This document shows positions 57,928 to 64,000 of a stretch of DNA of 64,000 bases, in pieces. The first letter of the stretch is position 1; every line of letters begins with the position of its first letter. The translations under genes were made by a program, and so were the position numbers. The notes beneath the pieces are model-generated. The model was not told the DNA's origin, made no database searches, and saw nothing but the letters and a program-made list of their open reading frames with translations. Origin of the DNA: Bradyrhizobium sp. dw_411 (GTDB lineage Bacteria; Pseudomonadota; Alphaproteobacteria; Rhizobiales; Xanthobacteraceae); the NCBI RefSeq assembly GCF_018449695.1, contig NZ_JAAVUY010000006.1:248001-312000 (forward strand), written 5' to 3'.

Positions 57928-58710
57928 ATGCAATTGTCCGTCAATGGCCGCGATATCTTCGTCGCTACCGGTGGCCGGGAATTCGACGCCTCGCAGCCCA
58001 CTATCGTGCTGCTGCACGGCGCCGGCTTCGATCACACCACATGGGCCCTGCACAGCCGCTGGTTTGCGCATCACGGCTATGGCGTGCTCGCGCCCGACTT
58101 GCCCGGCCACGGCCGATCGGGCGGCGCGCCGCTGACGACGATCGCCGACATGGCAGACTGGACCGCTGATCTTCTCGATGCTGCCGGCGCGACAAAGGCG
58201 CGGTTGGTCGGTCATTCCATGGGATCGCTGATAGCGTTGGAAACCGCGGCACGTCATCCGGCCAAAATATCGTCGCTCGGTTTGATCGGAACGGCGGCTT
58301 CCATGACCGTCGGCCCCGATCTGCTCAAGGCCGCGGAAGCCAATGACCACGCAGCGGTCGATATGGTTTCGATCTGGGGGCTTGGCTTTGCGGCCGAACT
58401 CGGCGGCAGCCTCGCGCCCGGATTATGGATGCATAGCGGCGCGCAACGGGTGCTCGAACAATGCCGCCCCGGCGTGCTGTTCAACGATCTCTCGGCCTGC
58501 AACGCCTATCAAAACGCGCTGGCCGCGGCCGCGCAGATCAAGATACCCGCGACGTTGGTTCTCGGCGAACGCGACATGATGACCCCGGCCAAGGCCGGCA
58601 AGGCGCTGGCCGCCGCATTGCCGAATTCAAAGACGGTAGTATTGCGCGGCGCAGGCCACATGATGATGGTGGAGCGGCCGGATGAGCTGCTCGCGGCGTT
58701 GCAGGCGTGA
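57928..58710 (+). CDS. Alpha/beta hydrolase
   Basis: 260 residues. Core LLHGAGFDHTTWALHSRWF, nucleophile GHSMGS (VGHSMGSLIALETA), acid ERDMMTP and His in GAGHMMMVERP. A soluble hydrolase or esterase, possibly acting on a homoserine or thioester product, given its place three bases after metY. Substrate not readable. Confidence 0.75.
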   Translation: MQLSVNGRDIFVATGGREFDASQPTIVLLHGAGFDHTTWALHSRWFAHHGYGVLAPDLPGHGRSGGAPLTTIADMADWTADLLDAAGATKARLVGHSMGSLIALETAARHPAKISSLGLIGTAASMTVGPDLLKAAEANDHAAVDMVSIWGLGFAAELGGSLAPGLWMHSGAQRVLEQCRPGVLFNDLSACNAYQNALAAAAQIKIPATLVLGERDMMTPAKAGKALAAALPNSKTVVLRGAGHMMMVERPDELLAALQA

Positions 58711-58767
58711 TTGCATCGCTGGATGCTTGATGAGATTAGATTGATCTGTAGCAGCGCTGAAGGTGCG

Positions 58768-58889
58768 CCCCCTCTCCCCTTGTGGGAGAGGGTTGGGGTG
58801 AGGGGTCCAAGTCTATCGATAGTCCGTAACCCCTCACCCGAAATTCCCGCTGCGCGCGAATTTCGACCTCTCCCACAGGGGGAGAGGTG
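58768..58889. repeat. Family C inverted repeat
   Basis: Arms CCCCTCTCCCCTTGTGGGAG and ...CTCTCCCACAGGGGGAGAGG, with a second inverted segment near the centre. It sits in the convergent space between the hydrolase and metQ and could terminate both. Confidence 0.7.
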
Positions 58890-58908
58890 AAGTAAGTCAG
58901 CACGTCAA

Positions 58909-59697
58909 CTACCACGCCGGCAGCACGGCGCCCTTGAATTTCGTGAGCACGAAATCGCGCACTTCGGGCGAGTGATAGCTGTCGACCAAAAGCTTGACCC
59001 AGGGCTTGTCCTTGTCGGCTGCGCGCACCGCGATCAGGTTCACATAGGGTCCCTTGGGGTCCTCGCGCAGGATCGCGTCCTTGACCGGATCGAGTCCTGC
59101 TTGGGTGGCGTAGTTGGTGTTGACGGCGGCGACATCGACGTCGTCGAGGGTACGCGCGGTCTGCGCCGCGTCCACTTCGACAATCCTGAACTTCCTGGGG
59201 TTGTCGATGATGTCAGCGATGGTTGGCTTGACGCCCACGCCCGGCTTGAGTTTCAGCACGCCCTTGTCCTGCAGCAGCAACAGCACGCGGCCGCCATTGG
59301 TCGGATCGTTCGGGATCGACAGCGAGGCGCCCTGCGGCACCGCATCCCAGCTCTTGTATTTCTTCGAATAGACGCCCATCGGGAAATTAACGGTAAGGCC
59401 GACGGGCTCGATCTTGTAGCCGCGATCCGCCTTTTGGTTGTCCAGATAAGGCTGGTTTTGAAACGAATTCGCCTGCAGGTCGCCGGCATCCAGCGCGGCA
59501 TTGGGCACCACGTAATCGGTGAATTCGACGATCTGAATATCGAGACCGTTCCTGGCCGCGATCGGCTTGACGGCCTCCAGAATCTGCGCGTGCGGACCCG
59601 GCGTGGCGCCGATCTTGATGGTTTCGGCGCTGGCCGCGTTGGCAGCGAATGCCAGGGCCGCAACAGCGGCCGAGATCATGAGATGACGTAGCGACAT
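58909..59697 (-). CDS. metQ: Methionine ABC transporter binding protein MetQ
   Basis: 262 residues. Signal peptide (to about 24, NAASA), then ETIKIGATPGPHAQILEAVKPIA, YVVPNAALDAGDLQANSFQNQPYLD and LKPGVGVKPTIADI, matching MetQ/NlpA. It binds methionine (D or L) in the periplasm. ATG at 59697. Followed in the same direction by none; upstream of it are metI and metN. Confidence 0.85.
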   Translation of the reverse strand: MSLRHLMISAAVAALAFAANAASAETIKIGATPGPHAQILEAVKPIAARNGLDIQIVEFTDYVVPNAALDAGDLQANSFQNQPYLDNQKADRGYKIEPVGLTVNFPMGVYSKKYKSWDAVPQGASLSIPNDPTNGGRVLLLLQDKGVLKLKPGVGVKPTIADIIDNPRKFRIVEVDAAQTARTLDDVDVAAVNTNYATQAGLDPVKDAILREDPKGPYVNLIAVRAADKDKPWVKLLVDSYHSPEVRDFVLTKFKGAVLPAW

Positions 59698-59722
59698 GGT
59701 TTTCTTTCCCGTGAAATATGAT

Positions 59723-60388
59723 TCATGAATTCCGATTGCGCTTGTCGAGCCGGCGCGCAATGGCCTCGCCCAGGGTTTGCGCGCCCTGCACCAGCACGAT
59801 CAGCACAATTACGACCGTCGCCATGACATCAGGCATGAAGCGTTGATAGCCATAGCGAATACCGAGATCGCCCAGTCCGCCGCCACCGACCGCGCCGACC
59901 ATCGCAGAATAGCCGAGCAGGCTCACAATGGTCAGCGTCAACGCCAAGGTCACGGCGGGCATCGCTTCCGGCAACAGAACTTTCTGCACGATCTGCAACG
60001 GGCTGGCGCCGAAGGCACGCGCGGCCTCCACCAGGCCCTGATCGACTTCGCGGATCGCGGCCTCGATGACGCGCGCGATAAAGGGAATGGCGGCAATAGT
60101 CAAAGGCACGATCGCGGCGCGGGTGCCGATCGAGGTGCCCGCGATCAGACGCGTCAGCGGTACGATCGCGACCACCAGAATGATGAAGGGCGTCGAGCGC
60201 GTCGCATTGACGATGAAGCCGAGGATGCGATTGGCGTTCGGCGCCGGAAAAAATTCGTTGGCCCGGCTGGTCGCCAGGAAGATTCCGAGCGGCAACCCCA
60301 ACAGGGTTCCGAACAGGCCCGCCAGTCCCACCATCACGAGCGTGTCGAGCGTCGACCATGCAATGAGCTGGAGTATCTCAGGCGACAT
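59723..60388 (-). CDS. metI: Methionine ABC transporter permease MetI
   Basis: 221 residues, short BPD_transp_1 permease with about five helices. The EAA loop is [26 protein letters not shown]. Overlaps the end of metN by 11 bases, so the two are coupled. Works with MetN and MetQ. Confidence 0.87.
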   Translation of the reverse strand: MSPEILQLIAWSTLDTLVMVGLAGLFGTLLGLPLGIFLATSRANEFFPAPNANRILGFIVNATRSTPFIILVVAIVPLTRLIAGTSIGTRAAIVPLTIAAIPFIARVIEAAIREVDQGLVEAARAFGASPLQIVQKVLLPEAMPAVTLALTLTIVSLLGYSAMVGAVGGGGLGDLGIRYGYQRFMPDVMATVVIVLIVLVQGAQTLGEAIARRLDKRNRNS

Positions 60389-61487
60389 AACCGAGATGCT
60401 CCACAGTGTTTTGACCGGCCTTCAATTCCGCGATCACCTTGCCCAAGACCTCCGGGTCGGCCGCGACCGAAATGAACAGCGATCCAAAGGGATGACTGGC
60501 GATCGTCTCGACCTGCCCGTGCAGGATGTTGACGTCGATGCCGAAGTTTCGCGCCAGCCGCGACAGCACCGGCTGGCCGGCCCCTCGCCCGGTGAATCCG
60601 ACGTGCAATACCGCGCTGTCGCCGGCAAGACGTTCGGGTTTTAGTTTCGCGCGCAGCCATTCCGGCACATTGCCGCCGGTGATCGAGCCGACGAATCTCT
60701 TTGTGGTCTCGTGGCGGGGATTGGCGAAAACCTCAAAGGTCGTGCCCTGCTCGACGATGCGACCGCCTTCGAGCACCGCGACCCGGTCGGCGAGTTTCTT
60801 CACCACGGACATTTCGTGGGTGATGAACACGATGGTCAGCTTCAATTCGGCATTGATCGTTTTCAACAGCGACAGGATCTGGTCGGTGGTTTCCGGATCG
60901 AGCGCGGAGGTCGCCTCGTCCGACAACAGTACCTTTGGCTTGGTGGCGAGCGCGCGGGCGATACCGACGCGCTGCTTCTGGCCGCCGGACAGTTCGGCCG
61001 GGTAGCGATCGCGCTTGTCGGAGAGACCCACCATCGCCAGCAGCGGCCCGACGATTCCGGCGATTTCGCTCTTGGCGACGCCGGCAATTTCCAGTGGCAG
61101 CGCGATATTCTCGAAAGCGGTCCGGGACGACAGCAGGTTGAAATGCTGGAAGATCATGCCGATGGAGCGGCGGGCCTCGCGCAGATCGCGTTCGCCGAGC
61201 GCCGTCACATCGGTGCCGTTGACCAGCACGCTGCCCCGACTCGGCCGCTCCAGACCGTTGATCAGGCGAATGAGCGTCGATTTGCCTGCGCCGCTTTTGC
61301 CGATCACGCCGACGATGGCACCTTGAGGCACCTGCAGATCGATGTCGTGCAGCGCCACGACCTCCGCCGATTCATTGCGCGCGGGATAGACCTTGCTGAC
61401 ACCGGCGAACGCAATAATGGGCTGGGTTTGCACGTCGCTCGGCGGCGGCACGGGCGCTCCGGACAGGGTCGGGACAGGACTGTTCAT
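60378..61487 (-). CDS. metN: Methionine ABC transporter ATPase MetN
   Basis: 369 residues. Walker [10 protein letters not shown], signature [16 protein letters not shown], Walker [21 protein letters not shown] (ATSALD, typical of MetN), H-loop ITHEMSVV, and a C-terminal NIL (ACT-like) domain at about 285-369 that lets methionine shut off transport. ATG at 61487 lacks a good ribosome site. First gene of metNIQ. Confidence 0.9.
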   Translation of the reverse strand: MNSPVPTLSGAPVPPPSDVQTQPIIAFAGVSKVYPARNESAEVVALHDIDLQVPQGAIVGVIGKSGAGKSTLIRLINGLERPSRGSVLVNGTDVTALGERDLREARRSIGMIFQHFNLLSSRTAFENIALPLEIAGVAKSEIAGIVGPLLAMVGLSDKRDRYPAELSGGQKQRVGIARALATKPKVLLSDEATSALDPETTDQILSLLKTINAELKLTIVFITHEMSVVKKLADRVAVLEGGRIVEQGTTFEVFANPRHETTKRFVGSITGGNVPEWLRAKLKPERLAGDSAVLHVGFTGRGAGQPVLSRLARNFGIDVNILHGQVETIASHPFGSLFISVAADPEVLGKVIAELKAGQNTVEHLGYVA

Positions 61488-61611
61488 AAGAGGTCAATTC
61501 TGCGCCGATGGGAATATCGGGTGCGGCCCGGCCAGCGAATAAATCAATGGCGGCCGTCAAACCGGCCGCGCGGAGTGACAGCCCGGCCGCCACCAGAATC
61601 CGATTGTTGAA

Positions 61612-61767
61612 CTACAACTTGATCGGGACGAAGTGATTGAAGGCGATCAGGATCGCCAGCGATACCACCCCCAGGCCGAGGCTCCAGCCGATCAATTTCT
61701 TTTCGATCGGCAGCAGCGGCTCGACTTCCGTGGCGTTGAGTTCGCTCTTGAGATCAGGTTGCGACAT
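61612..61767 (-). CDS. 51-residue membrane protein after the sulfate exporter
   Basis: Begins MSQPDLKSELNATEVEPLL and ends FNHFVPIKL. One hydrophobic segment at about residues 28-43 (LIGWSLGLGVVSLAILIAF) predicts a single helix. ATG at 61767 has AAGGAC upstream. It begins 27 bases after the sulfate-exporter stop on the same strand, so it is likely its partner or accessory subunit. No family recognised. Confidence 0.6.
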   Translation of the reverse strand: MSQPDLKSELNATEVEPLLPIEKKLIGWSLGLGVVSLAILIAFNHFVPIKL

Positions 61768-61794
61768 GGACTGTCCTTTGAACGAGGCTGTGAA

Positions 61795-63270
61795 CTAGCT
61801 GACCAGCGGCGGCTTGAAACCGCTGAAGAACAGCCATGAAATGAACAGCCCGACCCAGATCACAAATCCGAACAGGCTGACGAAATAGACCGCCGCGAGT
61901 TTGCCGAAACCCTGCTGCCAAAGCTTTCTGAAATCCGACAGCACGCCGATCGAGAAGAAGGTCAGGACGAAGAAGATCACCCGGAACACATTGGCCTCGC
62001 CCGCCGCGGCAGGCAGCGCCTTGGCAATTTCCGGCGTCGAGCCAACCGCGAGCCACAGCGACACCGCAAAGACGAAGATGAAGCCCAGAATGAACTTCGG
62101 GAAACGCTGCCAGATCTCGATCGGCTTGGCCTTGTCCGGTCCCTTGTCGATATGGTTGGTCCAGATGTAGCCGAGAATGAACGCCCAGATGCCGATGAAG
62201 ATATCGATGAAGATCTTCACGGTGGTGGTGGTCGCGAGAATCCAGCCCGGCTGATACTTGATGCCTTCCGCCGCCGCCTTCGCGGTGATCAGCGCCTCGG
62301 TAATGCCGCCACCGGCGACGGCCGCGCCGTCGGTCTTGATCGCGAGGCCAATCCAGGCACCGGCCACCAGCGGCTCCTGCCACAGGAAGGTCTGCGCCAG
62401 GAACGGCAGGATCAGAATTTCAACGACGGCGAATACGACCACCAGTGATGACACCAGGATCGGCACCGCGGGCCGCGCCCGGATCGCGCCGCCGGTAGCA
62501 ATCGCCGCCGCGACGCCGCAAATCGAAATGCCGGATGCCAGCGGCACCGACCATTCGCGGCTGAAGCCGAACCATTTGCGCGCGACGTAGTAAATCACGG
62601 CCCAATAAATCAGATAGGCCTCGATGATCGCCGCGGCGCCACGGATCAACAACGAAGAGGCAAGATTCAGGCGGCCCGCCGCCGTGACAGCAACAGTGGC
62701 GCCGAGAATCACGATCGCGATCTTGATGTAGAGCTCGGGCCGGATTGCTTCCTTGAGCCATTCGGCGAACCGCGGAAAGAAATTGGCGATCACCAGCCCC
62801 GACAGCAGCGCCACCACGAAGCCGCCTTCATTGGTAAGCTTCAGCGACCAGGAGAGACCGAATTTCGCCTGCTCGGCCGGCGTCACCGCGGCGACATAGG
62901 CGTAGCTGCCGAAAATCCAGCTCGCATAGGCGATGGCGAACACGGCGGTGAAGGCGAGGGCGAATTTACGGACATCGACCCCGAGCGTGACGACGCCGGC
63001 ACCTAGCACCACCAGCAGCGCGGCATAAGTGGCCAGCAGCGAACCGCCGCCGCCGAGCCAGGCGTAGGCCTTGGCAAATGGATTGAGTGCCTGCGACAGA
63101 TCCGTATAGACCGATGTGGTTACGGCCCAGCCCAAAAGATCAGTTCCGCCGATGCTGAGGAGCGCCGTGCCGAACACCAAAAGGCCGATAACGACCGCGA
63201 GCCAGTCCTCGTTCAGCCGCGCCCGTAGCGTAATTGGCTCCGCCGATGCTTTGACCGCGATATCCGACAT
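61795..63270 (-). CDS. Putative sulfate exporter (YeiH family)
   Basis: 491 residues, longer than many YeiH proteins (about 340-350), with about 10-11 helices. The family core is FGFSREWSVPLASGISICGVAAAIATGGAIRARPAVPILVSSLVVVFAVVEILILPFLAQ and TTTVKIFIDIFIGIWAFILGYIW. Annotated in the family as a putative sulfate exporter; transport has not been shown for most members. ATG at 63270. Context supports sulfur handling: metNIQ, metY, ssuCB and a sulfonate-binding protein lie within 10 kb. Confidence 0.8.
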   Translation of the reverse strand: MSDIAVKASAEPITLRARLNEDWLAVVIGLLVFGTALLSIGGTDLLGWAVTTSVYTDLSQALNPFAKAYAWLGGGGSLLATYAALLVVLGAGVVTLGVDVRKFALAFTAVFAIAYASWIFGSYAYVAAVTPAEQAKFGLSWSLKLTNEGGFVVALLSGLVIANFFPRFAEWLKEAIRPELYIKIAIVILGATVAVTAAGRLNLASSLLIRGAAAIIEAYLIYWAVIYYVARKWFGFSREWSVPLASGISICGVAAAIATGGAIRARPAVPILVSSLVVVFAVVEILILPFLAQTFLWQEPLVAGAWIGLAIKTDGAAVAGGGITEALITAKAAAEGIKYQPGWILATTTTVKIFIDIFIGIWAFILGYIWTNHIDKGPDKAKPIEIWQRFPKFILGFIFVFAVSLWLAVGSTPEIAKALPAAAGEANVFRVIFFVLTFFSIGVLSDFRKLWQQGFGKLAAVYFVSLFGFVIWVGLFISWLFFSGFKPPLVS

Positions 63271-63663
63271 CCGACTTCCCCAAAAGCTAGTTAAAGAGGT
63301 TGATTAAATGGCGTGGGTTCCGCGCAGCATTCCCGGCCCCGAAATTCGCCTTAATTTGGAACAATATGGCGCAAAACCAGTAATAACGGCAATCTCATAG
63401 AATTCTTTTCTTCGGCGCTTTGAAATAAGGCTCTTCTCGCAAACTGCGACCGGAGAGAAGGAATGACTTCGGGCATCCCTCACTTCCGTCATTGCGAGCC
63501 AAGCGAAGCAATCCATAGCGCGGCAAGGAGGCAAGAACGGATTGCTTCGCGGAGCCTGTCATCGGGCGCGCATTCGCGCGACCCGTTGGCTCGCAATGAC
63601 GACAAACCCTGAAAAGCCCCCGATCAGCGCGTGGGATAGGGCCGCGCGCAGAACCGCGCCGGC
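63271..63663. other. Intergenic region with family B repeat
   Basis: 393 bases between minus-strand genes. It holds the upstream region of the sulfate-exporter gene and the family B repeat at 63487-63602. No gene or recognised regulatory box was seen. Confidence 0.5.
63487..63602. repeat. Family B inverted repeat, copy 2
   Basis: Outer arms GTCATTGCGAGCCAA and TTGGCTCGCAATGAC; inner GCGAAGCAATCC / GGATTGCTTCGC. A 27-base part (63566-63592) matches 4424-4450 in a family A copy, with two differences. Confidence 0.8.
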
Positions 63664-64000
63664 CTAAAGGCCCGCGCCCTTCCCCAAAAACCCGGCAAAT
63701 GAACGGTCGACGATATCGGCCGCATTGAGCTTTTGCTTGATCAAGCCGGCGCGGAAATACAGGTCGATGGTTTTCTGCTCTTCGGCCACAACGCCGTCAT
63801 CGATCGGCGCCATCTGGATTTTCGCGCGATTCAGCCAGTTGATCGCCACCGCCGGCGGAATGTTCATCAGCTTGCCCCAAGTCTCCGCGTAAGCATTGAC
63901 ATTGGTCAGCGACCACTGGCGGGCCGCGGTCAACCGCCGCAGAAAATCCTCCAGCTCCGGCCGCTTGTCGCGGATCGCATTGGATGAGGCGACCTCGAAG
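63664..64000 (-). CDS. Sulfonate ABC transporter binding protein (3' part)
   Basis: The last 111 residues of a periplasmic binding protein; the N-terminus lies beyond 64000. The visible part has SSNAIRDKRPELEDFL, WSLTNVNAYAETWGKLMNIPPAVAINWLNRAKIQM and DDGVVAEEQKTIDLYFRAGLIKQKLNAADIVDRSF, typical of SsuA/NrtA-like aliphatic-sulfonate binding proteins (NMT1/THI5 fold). It would serve an ssuCB transporter. ssuCB itself is at 54.6-56.3 kb in this window; whether a second set follows beyond the edge is unknown. Confidence 0.78.
   Translation of the reverse strand, partial: FEVASSNAIRDKRPELEDFLRRLTAARQWSLTNVNAYAETWGKLMNIPPAVAINWLNRAKIQMAPIDDGVVAEEQKTIDLYFRAGLIKQKLNAADIVDRSFAGFLGKGAGL

Noticed and set aside
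1..64000. CRISPR arrays, insertion sequences, integrases, phage genes
   Set aside because: No regularly spaced direct repeats, no transposase or integrase motifs; the repeats found are intergenic inverted repeats.

Overview
The window looks like chromosome from a Bradyrhizobium-type alphaproteobacterium (Bradyrhizobium, Rhodopseudomonas or Afipia relatives). The basis is high GC with strong third-position bias, Caulobacter-type flagellar regulators (FlbD, and the CtrA inhibitor SciP), PmtA, IalB and Omp25-like proteins, FixJ/FixK-type regulators, and many small secreted proteins typical of the group. The genus is an inference from family content; no rRNA is present. There is one tRNA (Met, CAT), no CRISPR array and no insertion sequence.

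Layout. 0-7 kb: small secreted or membrane proteins of unknown role, an AmpG-like MFS transporter, a Tat-exported amidohydrolase, and several copies of a long inverted repeat. 6.3-14.9 kb: envelope proteins (DUF2950, DUF3300 with an S74-like tail, DUF2092), an HlyD-family adaptor, a PPK2 polyphosphate kinase and two tandem secreted paralogs. 15-25.4 kb: amino-acid decarboxylation (Orn/Lys/Arg decarboxylase, aspartate 4-decarboxylase, two AspT-type antiporters), a hydrolase and IalB. 25.4-27.9 kb: a receiver-only regulator, a FixJ-like response regulator and a FixK-like Crp/FNR protein. 28-35.2 kb: CoA-transferase and MaoC genes facing a DUF3141-Pta-AckA-FabI operon. 35.2-41.9 kb: AI-2E-type transporter, GNAT acetyltransferase, a sensor kinase with a periplasmic binding-protein-like domain, a porin, an HD protein and small secreted proteins. 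42.1-44.7 kb: tRNA-Met, PmtA, MnmA. 45-53.2 kb: flagellar genes fliK, flgD, sciP, fliF, fliG, fliH, fliN, flbD. 53.3-64 kb: DUF4345, then a sulfur block: ssuC-ssuB-flavin reductase, O-acetylhomoserine sulfhydrylase, metNIQ, a YeiH-type sulfate exporter with a 51-residue membrane protein, and the C-terminal part of a sulfonate-binding protein cut by the right edge.

Main result. Between 10 and 42 kb at least eleven FixK/FNR-type boxes (TTGAY-N4-RTCAA) sit mostly 35-110 bp upstream of start codons, covering most of that region's operons. In the same interval lie a FixK-like regulator with the E-x-x-S-R recognition helix, a FixJ-like response regulator, a receiver-only regulator and an orphan FixL-class kinase. 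A second palindrome, TTGTCC-N4-GGACAA, occurs upstream of the FixK-like gene and of the receiver-only gene, and in an imperfect copy between the kinase and the porin. I infer a local kinase > FixJ-like > FixK-like cascade driving an island for survival at low oxygen: acetyl-phosphate/acetate ATP formation, polyphosphate use, decarboxylation/antiport proton-motive cycles and membrane remodelling. The cascade and the function of the second palindrome are hypotheses.
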